Assembly: GCA_963204915.1 (NCBI GenBank)
Contig: CAUJHS010000102.1
Span: forward strand, 40,127-104,126
Length of the DNA stretch: 64,000 nt
Origin: Planctomycetota bacterium
GTDB taxonomy: Bacteria > Planctomycetota > Planctomycetia > Pirellulales > Pirellulaceae
Reading direction: 5' to 3'
The notes beneath the pieces were generated by a model, which made no database searches, was not told the origin of the DNA, and saw only the letters and a list, made by a program, of their open reading frames with translations. The position numbers were made by a program, and so were the translations under genes. Positions 8,006-16,383 of this stretch are shown piece after piece. How positions within the stretch are numbered: the stretch's first letter is position 1; each line of letters begins with the position of its first letter.

Positions 8006-8692
8006 TTAGCGGCGTTTGAAGAGTTTCTTCAGGGTTTCGGAAGCTGCTTCACGGGTGTTCCCGGTTTGCGAGCCCTCGGTCTTGGGTAGTTTTCCTGGAT
8101 TCTTTAAGTCCGGCAGTTTTCGCTTCTTGTCCGCAAGGGTTTCTTGGGTCGCTTCGCCCGCAATCGTTTCCCCCAATCCCAGCGGGAGTCCATCCTCGCC
8201 TTGCACGTGATGCGTATCGTCCAATTTGAACTGCCGTGTTTCGGGCAGGGTTGTGCGGCGCAAGCGGTCAAGTTCATCGGCCTCCTCCAACCATGAAGTA
8301 ATGTCCGATTCGATGTCTTCCTCATTTGGAACCGATGCCGTCCGCGCTGCGGCCTCCTTGACGGATTCAACCTTCGGCCGTTTTGTCGCCCCAAGGGTAT
8401 GGTCAATTAAGACATCAAATTCAAGTGGCCCGACCTGCAGGATATCGCCCGTCGACAAAATGTGTTGGCCTTCAATAAGGTTCCCGTTAACCAATGTGCC
8501 GTTCTTGCTTTTCAAATCGCGAACCGCAACATGGGATTCGCCCACCAGCACAGCACAATGACGGCGACTGATCATGTCGCTTTTTGCCTTAAGGTGGCAA
8601 CCTTCGCCGCGGCCGATGATGAAATGAGGACCTTGAATTGCGAGTTCACGACCCGCATTTGAGCCTTGCCGCACCCGAAGCTTAACGTTCAT
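8006..8692 (-). CDS. FHA-domain phosphothreonine-binding protein
   Basis: A 228-residue cytoplasmic protein. Residues ~20-95 form an FHA domain with all key positions: GR (27-28), SRRH (42-45) and NGT (64-66). FHA domains bind phosphothreonine peptides, so a Ser/Thr kinase partner is implied; none is adjacent. Residues ~110-228 are a disordered acidic-then-basic tail ending in LKKLFKRR, with many Thr residues that could themselves be phosphorylated. The ATG at 8692 has a GAGG site 6 bases upstream. Confidence 0.88.
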   Translation of the reverse strand: MNVKLRVRQGSNAGRELAIQGPHFIIGRGEGCHLKAKSDMISRRHCAVLVGESHVAVRDLKSKNGTLVNGNLIEGQHILSTGDILQVGPLEFDVLIDHTLGATKRPKVESVKEAAARTASVPNEEDIESDITSWLEEADELDRLRRTTLPETRQFKLDDTHHVQGEDGLPLGLGETIAGEATQETLADKKRKLPDLKNPGKLPKTEGSQTGNTREAASETLKKLFKRR

Positions 8693-9020
8693 GTATACCT
8701 CGTACCCTAACGATAGTTCGCCCTTTTAATGGGGCAAAACAATCAATCGACCGGGACAATTGTGTAAAAACGAACCGCCTAACGAGTACCTCTGCGCACG
8801 ACCACGAACTGCCACCGATCGCGCGAAGAAACTTGGAAATGTTGCGAATTCGTCCCCTTCTAAACAACGTCCGACACGAGCTACAACCTATAGAAATTCC
8901 GCCAAGCTCGGAGCGAAACAAAGGGAAACTATCGCCATCTTAGCAAGGGTCTAGATATAAAGGCGAACTGCCGCTAGGCCCAAAATCTTTTTCCGCACTT
9001 GTAAGGTATCAAGAATGGCA
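8693..9020. other. Spacer upstream of the FHA gene
   Basis: I see no convincing gene on either strand. The stretch must carry the promoter of the minus-strand FHA gene. AT-rich patches occur near 8885-8960, but no promoter boxes could be assigned with confidence. Confidence 0.4.
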
Positions 9021-9048
9021 AAAAACAAAAATTACCCTAAGTGGTAAT
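9021..9048 (-). terminator. Rho-independent terminator after the LipM-like gene
   Basis: Read on the minus strand, ATTACC and GGTAAT (9031-9036 / 9043-9048) form a 6-bp stem around a 6-base loop. It is followed by TTTTTGTTTTTT (9021-9032 on the plus strand as an A-run). It lies just past the stop codon at 9057. Confidence 0.65.
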
Positions 9049-9056
9049 CCTGACCC

Positions 9057-9806
9057 CTACTTTAGGAGTGTCCAGCGGGGGGATTGGTATTTGTTTGCCG
9101 CAATTTTGCGCACCTTGTTTGTTTCGTCGGATGAAAGTGATGCTGGTGAAAAATCCAATCCGAGGAATTCCGAAATCCACGCCAACCATTCTGCCCGCAG
9201 TTCATCGAGGCTAATGCTTGAACTGCTAAGTTCTCTTATACCAAGGAGTTCTGGCGCGGAATGTGAGGACTCGAATAGAACGCTTCCATGCTGCAAAACT
9301 GCGTTGTGTTTACGCCTTTGGGCGCTTCCGCCTACCTTCCGGTCGTTTAGGAGAACGTCACCCTCGGCCTGCCGTAGGAAGCACAGAAACGGTTCGTTCG
9401 CGGCTGGGATTTTCGTGGCGGATTCTCGCAACTTGGCATCAATTTCAAAGTTACGCAGCGCACCTACCAGGCACCGGTGGATCGCTCGATAGAGATCGCT
9501 TGCATCGCAGCGTATTCGATCCTGCACCGGTGAGGCAAAACTGTAGGTAAGCTCGTGATGGTGCAGAATGGCGCCACCGCCTGACGAACGCCTCACTACG
9601 GCGCACTGGGAGCTTGCTGGATGTTTTTCGCGTTCTGTATACCGTTGAAAATATCCCAAGGACAGTGTTGGCTCTGACCATTGATAGATACGCAAGGTAG
9701 GACCGTTCACGGCGGCCGACTCCAGCAGAACTTCATCAACCGCCATATTCCAAGCGCCGTCGCGTGGATCGTCGAGGATGAGTCGCACCTTCACTGGGCA
9801 GACCAT
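9057..9806 (-). CDS. lipM: LipM-like octanoyltransferase / lipoate-protein ligase family
   Basis: A 249-residue BPL/LplA/LipB-fold protein. The motif RRSSGGGAILHHHELTYS (72-89) binds the acyl group, and DRKVGGSAQRR (155-165) carries the conserved lysine K157. C142, just upstream in FLCFLRQAEGD, falls where I recall the catalytic cysteine of LipM (octanoyl-ACP:protein transferase). That favours LipM over the ATP-using LplA, which lacks this Cys. The start overlaps the end of gcvPB by 16 bases, so the two are translated from one message. The enzyme probably loads octanoyl groups on GcvH. Confidence 0.75.
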   Translation of the reverse strand: MVCPVKVRLILDDPRDGAWNMAVDEVLLESAAVNGPTLRIYQWSEPTLSLGYFQRYTEREKHPASSQCAVVRRSSGGGAILHHHELTYSFASPVQDRIRCDASDLYRAIHRCLVGALRNFEIDAKLRESATKIPAANEPFLCFLRQAEGDVLLNDRKVGGSAQRRKHNAVLQHGSVLFESSHSAPELLGIRELSSSSISLDELRAEWLAWISEFLGLDFSPASLSSDETNKVRKIAANKYQSPRWTLLK

Positions 9807-11248
9807 TTCATACGTGGTTTCTTGGCCGCCTGAACTTCGTCAGGTCGGCTGATTAACGTCGTGTGTGGGGCCTCATGCAATAGTTCCGCGGTTTCCCCGG
9901 TAACGTGAAACAAGGTTTGTGCAAAAGCGTCGAGCGTATCCTTGCTTTCCGTTTCCGTGGGCTCGATCATCATCGCTTCCGGAGCGGTGAGCGGGAAATA
10001 CACCGTGGGTGCGTGAAAGCCCGAATCGAGAAGGCGTTTGGCGAGATCCATGGCCGTAACTCCCCGTTCTTTCTTGAGCTTCGACGCTGACGCGACAAAC
10101 TCATGCATACAGCGGTCTCCGTGCGGTGTGGGAAGAAAGTGTCGCACTTTGCTCAAGAGGTAATTAGCGTTGAGCACGGCATTTTCAGAAACATCCTCCA
10201 GCCCTTGCGGGCCATACGTTCGAATGTACGCATACGCTCGAATCAACACGCCCACGTTCCCGAAGAATGAGCGAACACGGCCAATCGACTTCGGCCGATC
10301 GAAATCCAAACGGTAATGGCCTTGGTCTTTGATGACCACCGGCTTGGGAAGATATGGCGTCAAACGATGACTCACGCAAATTGGCCCCGCGCCAGGGCCT
10401 CCCCCTCCGTGGGGTCCACTGAATGTCTTGTGAGGGTTGAAATGCATCATATCTGCGCCGAAATCACCTGGTCGCGTCTTTCCCAAAATGGCGTTCATGT
10501 TTGCGCCATCCAGATAAATCAGGCCTCCTAATTCGTGAACGAGACCCGCAATTTGCCCAACTTGAGGATCAAATAGTCCCAGCGTGTTGGGATTGGTGAT
10601 CATAAAAACGGCCACATTATGGCCTAGTTTGGCCGCTAAGTCGCCCATGTCGACGAAGCCTTGGGAGTTGCTCTTCACCGTTACTGTGTCGAAACCTGCC
10701 ATCGCCGCACTCGCGGGATTCGTGCCATGTGAGCTGTCTGGCGTCAACACGACGGTTCGATTCTCACCCAAATCGCGGAAATACGCTGCAGCCACCATTA
10801 GCGCCGCCAACTCACCATGAGCCCCTGCTGCTGGTTGAAGCGAAACCCCAGGAAGACCTGAGATTTCCGCAAGCATGGACTGAAGTTCGAAAAGAAGGCC
10901 GAGTAAACCTTGAATCGTGTCTTCGGGTTGATAAGGGTGAAGCTCTAGAAACCCGGGTAACGACGCAAGACGCTCGTTCCGCTTGGGGTTGTACTTCATG
11001 GTGCACGAGCCCAAGGGGTAAAAATGCGTGTCGACCGACATGTTGAGCGTCGATAGATTCGAGAAATGTCGTACGACTTCGGGTTCGGCCAGTTCCGGTA
11101 ATGGAGGCGGAGTTTCCGCTAGGACATCCGAGGGAATAAGGTCCGTTAGCGGCTTATCCGGCGTGTCCGACGCGGGAAAGCGTACGGCACGTCGACCAGA
11201 TCGCGATAATTCGAACAATAATTGCGTTGATAGGTGGTTGCGCGACAT
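9791..11248 (-). CDS. gcvPB: Glycine dehydrogenase (decarboxylating) subunit 2
   Basis: A 485-residue P-protein subunit of the glycine cleavage system, the half that carries the PLP lysine in FNPHKTFSGPHGGGGPG. Early motifs MYPLGSCTMKYNPK-like (FYPLGSCTMKYNPK) and QPAAGAHGE also fit GcvPB. The ATG at 11248 (MSRNHLSTQLLFELS) is preferred over upstream in-frame starts up to 11281. It needs GcvPA, GcvH, GcvT and dihydrolipoamide dehydrogenase, none of which is in the window; the upstream neighbour is an unrelated UVR protein. It overlaps the LipM-like gene. Confidence 0.93.
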   Translation of the reverse strand: MSRNHLSTQLLFELSRSGRRAVRFPASDTPDKPLTDLIPSDVLAETPPPLPELAEPEVVRHFSNLSTLNMSVDTHFYPLGSCTMKYNPKRNERLASLPGFLELHPYQPEDTIQGLLGLLFELQSMLAEISGLPGVSLQPAAGAHGELAALMVAAAYFRDLGENRTVVLTPDSSHGTNPASAAMAGFDTVTVKSNSQGFVDMGDLAAKLGHNVAVFMITNPNTLGLFDPQVGQIAGLVHELGGLIYLDGANMNAILGKTRPGDFGADMMHFNPHKTFSGPHGGGGPGAGPICVSHRLTPYLPKPVVIKDQGHYRLDFDRPKSIGRVRSFFGNVGVLIRAYAYIRTYGPQGLEDVSENAVLNANYLLSKVRHFLPTPHGDRCMHEFVASASKLKKERGVTAMDLAKRLLDSGFHAPTVYFPLTAPEAMMIEPTETESKDTLDAFAQTLFHVTGETAELLHEAPHTTLISRPDEVQAAKKPRMKWSAQ

Positions 11249-11379
11249 AGAAAACTGTTGACGGAGCATCCCTGAGCTCAAAACGAAGAGAAAACCTCAC
11301 ACGGTTTTATCCTAGCGTTATCTCCCCCAGGACGTAAACGCGCCTTGGCTTCGACGGCGCAGCCCCCGTCGGCCCCTGC

Positions 11380-12132
11380 TTAGTGTCGACGTTCGTGACG
11401 ACGGGCCAATTCATCGCGTAATGTCGCTGCCAGCTCGTACTGTTCCGAGGCGATCGCCTCGGAAAGCCGTTCTTGCAACGTACGACCCACATTGTAATGG
11501 TCGCGCAGCGATTCCCGCAGTTCGATAAGTCGTTCTACGAGGTCGTCTTCTTCGAAGTGCTCTTCAGCTTCGTAGTCTTCAAAGACCCGGCGAATCCGAT
11601 CCAGACCATCGTTGATCGCCTGCACGGCGGACTCGGGTCCGGAACCGTCTTCGAGCTCTGCTAACGCAGCCGCCTGCGTGCGATGAAACAGCACGAAAGG
11701 ACGGTACTGTTCGTGGGAAAGCGTCCACTGATCATCCGGCGAATGTTTGCGGCAAAAATCCATGAACGCAAGGGTATGGTCGGCGTCTCGCACCGCGTCG
11801 GCGAAACGACGCAGCGCCAGCCAACAAATACGCCGGTGATAAAACTGCACGAACTCGCGATCTGCTTCACTGCATTGGGTTTCATCCAGGGTGAATGTTT
11901 CCCCTACCCGGACGCTCTCGGTAAGAAGATAGTCGTAATACGTTTCGCATCCGTTTGGCCGAGCGCCATCGGGTCGTCCTGAAGTCTCTAATTGCAGTAC
12001 GCCCATGTCCACTCGCATTTGGATCACGTCTCGGGCATCCGTGCCCGCGACAATCCGAACGCTGACCGTTTCAGGGTCGTACGGCCAGTCGCGCAGAATA
12101 TGATCGAGGTGCTGTGCTCGGCGTCGCGGCAT
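11380..12132 (-). CDS. UVR-motif (UvrB/UvrC-type) protein
   Basis: A 250-residue acidic cytoplasmic protein. The C-terminal ~30 residues (LQERLSEAIASEQYELAATLRDEL) form a UVR helical hairpin, the motif by which UvrB contacts UvrC and which also occurs in McsA and Clp-linked proteins. The first 200 residues are not recognised; they hold several Cys and His (CETYYDYLL, FYHRRICWLALRRF) and an acidic helix (FEDYEAEEHFEEDDL). No UvrB helicase domain is present. Function unknown; a partner-binding role is likely. Confidence 0.7.
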   Translation of the reverse strand: MPRRRAQHLDHILRDWPYDPETVSVRIVAGTDARDVIQMRVDMGVLQLETSGRPDGARPNGCETYYDYLLTESVRVGETFTLDETQCSEADREFVQFYHRRICWLALRRFADAVRDADHTLAFMDFCRKHSPDDQWTLSHEQYRPFVLFHRTQAAALAELEDGSGPESAVQAINDGLDRIRRVFEDYEAEEHFEEDDLVERLIELRESLRDHYNVGRTLQERLSEAIASEQYELAATLRDELARRHERRH

Positions 12133-12330
12133 AGTCGGCTCATGGAGGCGCTAGGCGCCAATAGAGTAAAGCGTGCTACTACGATTCTTACTTGTCAATT
12201 ATAGCCGCACGAAGCTTGCCAGCTACCGCGGCGCTCCGGGTGAAAATTGTTGCGTTGTAAGACGCCGTGTGTTAATCTCACCCTCACCAAATTCCCGCCC
12301 TTGCTCCTCTCGCTTAAGCTCTTGGTCGCC

Positions 12331-13707
12331 ATGCTCAACGTAACGGACCGTGGAACGGTAAAAACGTGTGACGGCGTAACCCGTCGCGATTTTCTGCAAG
12401 TTGGCACGTTGGGCGCCATCGGACTTTCGCTGCCTCAGATCTTGGCGGCGGAATCGATGGGGGCGGTATCGAAGGAACATGATCGGCGCTCGTGCATCAT
12501 GATTTTCAATTTGGGGGCGCCGAGCCAAATTGACACGTTTGATCCCAAGCCCGAGGCGCCTGCGGAAGTACGCGGCCCTTTCAAAACGATCTCGACGAAA
12601 TCCTCGGAAATTCAGTTAACCGAGATACTTCCACGCCACGCCCAGCATGCCGACAAGTTTTCTGTCGTGCGAAGTTGCTATCACAACGCGGCGGCGGTTC
12701 ATGATACCGGTCATCAAATGCTGCAAACCGGCCGGTTGTTCACCGGAGGCATTAATACGCCGCATGCAGGCTGCGCGGTTGCTTACCTACGAGGTCGCCG
12801 ATCCGACCTGCCGGCTCACGTGCTTCTTCCGGAGCCCATGGGACGGACAGGAGGCAATTTGCCGCACGGCCAGGACGCCGGGTTTCTCGGGAAAGCCCAT
12901 GATCCGTTTTCATTGATGGCCGATCCTGCTCAGCCGGATTTCAAAGTTCCTGATTTGTCGCCTCCGCCCCAGATTGGCGAGGCGCGGCTTCAACGTCGTC
13001 GTCGCTTGCGCGCTATTGTCGAAGGCGCCATGAGTGCTTTCGAGTCCAGCGAGACCGCCAGTCTGATGGACAGCAATTTTGAAGCGGCCTACCGAATGAT
13101 GACCAGCCCTGAGGCTCGTCACGCTTTTGACTTATCGAAAGAGCCTCGAGAAGTCCGAGAAAAGTATGGCATGAATCGCTTTGGCCAATGTTGCCTGCTT
13201 TCTCGACGCTTGATTGAAGCTGGAGTGCGGTTTGTAACCGTCAACACGTTTTTGACAGTCTTTGATGAAATCACATGGGATATCCATGGTTCCAAGCCTT
13301 TTACCTCCATTGAAGGCATGCGCGACATCGTCGCGCCCATGTACGATCAGGCCTACGGCGCCTTGTTGGAAGACCTCAATGAGCGCGGACTGTTGGACGA
13401 GACCTTGGTGTGTTGCCTTCAGGAGTTCGGCCGAACGCCGCGCGTCAATCCTGCCGGGGGCCGTGACCATTGGCCCCAATGCTTTTCGACTTATTTTGCG
13501 GGCGGTGGCGTGAAGGGTGGTCGAGCAATTGGTGCGAGTGACGAAGCCGGCGCCTATCCGGCCGAACGCCCTGCGGACCCCTCTGAGGTTGTCGCAACGA
13601 TTTATCACAGTCTTGGATTCGATTTAGAAACCACGCTTCCCGGTCCCGCCGGTCGCCCCTTCCCTTTGGTCGATTTTGGCAAACACGAAATTGCAGAACT
13701 GTTCTAA
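12331..13707 (+). CDS. DUF1501 Tat-exported protein
   Basis: A 458-residue protein with a twin-arginine signal: TRRDFLQVGTLGAIGLSLP. The rest is DUF1501, a sulfatase/alkaline-phosphatase-like fold common in planctomycetes. Visible markers are RSCIMIFNLGAPSQIDTFDPKP, then EFGRTPRVNPAGGRDHWP near residue 365. The activity is unproven. The ATG at 12331 is chosen because it places the twin arginine ~17 residues in; an in-frame ATG at 12247 would make the leader too long. It heads a row of four exported proteins that usually travel with DUF1549/1553 genes. Confidence 0.9.
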   Translation: MLNVTDRGTVKTCDGVTRRDFLQVGTLGAIGLSLPQILAAESMGAVSKEHDRRSCIMIFNLGAPSQIDTFDPKPEAPAEVRGPFKTISTKSSEIQLTEILPRHAQHADKFSVVRSCYHNAAAVHDTGHQMLQTGRLFTGGINTPHAGCAVAYLRGRRSDLPAHVLLPEPMGRTGGNLPHGQDAGFLGKAHDPFSLMADPAQPDFKVPDLSPPPQIGEARLQRRRRLRAIVEGAMSAFESSETASLMDSNFEAAYRMMTSPEARHAFDLSKEPREVREKYGMNRFGQCCLLSRRLIEAGVRFVTVNTFLTVFDEITWDIHGSKPFTSIEGMRDIVAPMYDQAYGALLEDLNERGLLDETLVCCLQEFGRTPRVNPAGGRDHWPQCFSTYFAGGGVKGGRAIGASDEAGAYPAERPADPSEVVATIYHSLGFDLETTLPGPAGRPFPLVDFGKHEIAELF

Positions 13708-13879
13708 ACCCGCTTGACGCCTCGCCCGCAGGTGGTCGGCATCGACAAACCGTAGTATCAGAACTTCCTGGGATTCCGAACCAGCACGAGGTTTGCGCTG
13801 TTCGCTCAAGTGAAGGCTCCACTTTGGCGATGGATCACCAGCCCATACTCACCATTTGCGTAAGTACGCACTGATCGTA

Positions 13880-16315
13880 ATGCGTTGCCTTCCTATTTCT
13901 GTTTTGATTGCTCTGTTGGGTGTATCGCTCTCTTGGGCGGAGCCGATCGCCATCGTTCCGTCGACCGTGTTGTTGTCGTCGACAGCGGCGCGTCAGTTGC
14001 TGGTTGTGCAACGTGTGCAAGACGCCCAGCTTGCAGGACAGTTGGGCAATGGAATTGCTTGGGAAAGCAGTGATCCGAATGTCGTGCGCGTAGAAAATAA
14101 CTTCGCCATTCCGGTTGGGAACGGCGCCGCGACGTTGACGGCGCGTTTAGGTGACGCCGTCGCGCAAGCCCATGTGGAAGTGACAGGACAAGACACGCCG
14201 TTTCAATGGAGTTTTCGCAATCATGTCGAGTCTGTTTTGTCAAAAGCGGGATGTAATGGCGGAGCCTGTCACGGAGCGCGCGCGGGAAAAAACGGCTTTC
14301 GACTGACTTTGTTCGGGTTTGACTTGGATGCTGACTACGAATATCTCACACGTCAGGCCCGCGCAAGAAGGATTGTGCCAAGCGATCCGGGACGAAGCTT
14401 GCTACTGACGAAGCCAACTGGCGCTATTCCTCATAAAGGAGGGATTCGATTTGAGGTCGACAGTTTGGAGTATCGAGTTCTGGCGGAGTGGATCGCTGGA
14501 GGCGCTCCGTCACATAGAAGCGATGATCCCATTATTCATCGCCTTGAGGTTCTGCCGGGTGTTTCGTTGCAGCAGGTAGGCGCCCGACAACAGCTGGTCG
14601 TGCTTGCGCACTTTAGCGACGGCCATGTCGAGGATGTAACTCACTGGGCCAAGTTTACGGCGTTGCAGCAGTCGGTGGCGCAGGTGGATGGGCAAGGGAT
14701 TGTCGAAATCATGGGGCCAGGCGAAGGCGCGATCAAGGTTTGGTACTTGAATATCAACGCGATGGCGTTTCTTAGTGTGCCTTTCCCCAACGATGTTCAG
14801 CCTGACGTATTCACTCAGGCCGCCCGGCGCAATTTCATCGACGAACATATACTTAAGAAGTTGCAAAGCCTCAACTTGCCGCCTTCGGCGCCGTGCGACG
14901 ATGCGACGTTCTTGCGGCGGGCGTTTCTCGACACGTTGGGCGTATTGCCGACCGAGGCCGAAACGCGTTCGTTTTTGGAAGACTACTCGCCCGATAAACG
15001 CGAGCGTCTGATTGACGAGTTGCTTGCGCGGCCAGAATTCATCGATTACTGGTCGTACAAATGGTCCGACCTGTTGCTCGCAAGTGGTCAGCGTTTGCGC
15101 CCCGACGCCCTTGCCGCATATTCGGGATGGATTCGCCAGCAAGTTGCTTTGAACACGCCGTGGGATGAGTTCGTGCGACGTTTAGTGACGGCCAACGGCA
15201 GCACATTTGAGAACGGCGCCGCCAATTTCTACGCGTTACACCAAGAACCAACGGAAATGGCGGAGACCGTCTCGCAAGCGTTCCTCGGGTTGGCCATTAA
15301 TTGTGCGAAGTGTCACAACCACCCTCTTGAGAAATGGACGAACGATCAATACTACGGTTTCGCCAACATGTTTTCCCGTGTTCGGGCAAAAGGTTGGGGA
15401 GGCGATTTTCGCGGTGGAGACGGACTGCGAGTCGTGTTCGCCGATACACGAGGCGAACTACTCCAACCCACCACAGGGCGACCGCAACCTCCGCGACCCC
15501 TGGATGGTGATCCCATCGCACCGGACGACACGACGGACCGGCGAGTCCATTTAGCTCTCTGGCTGACGTCACCGGAAAACCCCTACTTCACCCGCTCGAT
15601 TGTTAACCGCGTTTGGGCGAATTTTTTTGGCGTAGGACTCGTGGAGAAAGTTGACGATATTCGCGCCACGAATCCCGCCAGCAACGAAGAGTTGCTAACG
15701 GACATTTGCAGGTACGTGGTGGAGCAACGCTACGACCTAAAGGAACTCATCCGCGTTATTTTGCAGTCCGCGGCGTATCAGCGGAGTTCGGAGGCGACGC
15801 CGGGAAACGAGCCAGATGATCGATTCTATGCAAGACATTACCCGCGACGTTTGTCAGCCGAGGTGATGCTCGACGCTGTGTCGCAAGCGACTGATTCGCC
15901 AACTCTGTTTCCGAATCAAAAGCAAGGTTTACGAGCCCTGCAATTATCGGACACCGACGTGGCATCGAACTTTCTTAGTACGTTTGGCCGCCCCGATCGA
16001 TTGATCACCTGTGAATGCGAACGGAGCGCCGAGCCAAGCATGACGCAGGCTCTGCATTTGTATAACGGCGACACGCTCACAAGCAAACTACAGTCGGCGG
16101 AAGGACGCATCGCACGCCATCTTGCGTCGGGCGATTCCGATGAAACCATCGTTCAAACCGCCTATCTGGTTTGTTTGTCGCGATTTCCAACCGATGCCGA
16201 GAAAAAGCAATTGCTTCAGGAACTGGCCGCCGCACCGGACGAGGAGCGCCGCGCAGGGATCGAAGACCTTTACTGGAGCATCCTCACGAGTAAAGAGTTC
16301 CTGTTTAACCACTAA
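13880..16315 (+). CDS. DUF1549/DUF1553 haem-binding protein with Ig-like domain
   Basis: An ~811-residue exported protein. A signal peptide (to SWA) precedes a Big_2-like Ig domain (~residues 20-105). Next is a haem-type site CNGGACH (125-131), a C-x4-C-H pattern. DUF1549 follows (~residues 305-510), with a canonical CAKCH site coded at 15302-15316, and DUF1553 (~residues 545-800). Such proteins are thought to be extracytoplasmic cytochromes paired with DUF1501 proteins; no enzyme activity is proven. A TTG at 13856 in the same frame is an alternative start. It lies 68 bases before the WD40 cytochrome. Confidence 0.88.
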   Translation: MRCLPISVLIALLGVSLSWAEPIAIVPSTVLLSSTAARQLLVVQRVQDAQLAGQLGNGIAWESSDPNVVRVENNFAIPVGNGAATLTARLGDAVAQAHVEVTGQDTPFQWSFRNHVESVLSKAGCNGGACHGARAGKNGFRLTLFGFDLDADYEYLTRQARARRIVPSDPGRSLLLTKPTGAIPHKGGIRFEVDSLEYRVLAEWIAGGAPSHRSDDPIIHRLEVLPGVSLQQVGARQQLVVLAHFSDGHVEDVTHWAKFTALQQSVAQVDGQGIVEIMGPGEGAIKVWYLNINAMAFLSVPFPNDVQPDVFTQAARRNFIDEHILKKLQSLNLPPSAPCDDATFLRRAFLDTLGVLPTEAETRSFLEDYSPDKRERLIDELLARPEFIDYWSYKWSDLLLASGQRLRPDALAAYSGWIRQQVALNTPWDEFVRRLVTANGSTFENGAANFYALHQEPTEMAETVSQAFLGLAINCAKCHNHPLEKWTNDQYYGFANMFSRVRAKGWGGDFRGGDGLRVVFADTRGELLQPTTGRPQPPRPLDGDPIAPDDTTDRRVHLALWLTSPENPYFTRSIVNRVWANFFGVGLVEKVDDIRATNPASNEELLTDICRYVVEQRYDLKELIRVILQSAAYQRSSEATPGNEPDDRFYARHYPRRLSAEVMLDAVSQATDSPTLFPNQKQGLRALQLSDTDVASNFLSTFGRPDRLITCECERSAEPSMTQALHLYNGDTLTSKLQSAEGRIARHLASGDSDETIVQTAYLVCLSRFPTDAEKKQLLQELAAAPDEERRAGIEDLYWSILTSKEFLFNH

Positions 16316-16383
16316 ACAGGGTGACGCTGCAGTCCAGCGTTGGGCGCGAAGGCAAGTGTCATTGAATCACCCAACATATTGAT

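Noticed and set aside
8682..8921. 79-codon minus-strand open frame upstream of the FHA gene
   Set aside because: It overlaps the FHA start and looks like a translation of promoter sequence.
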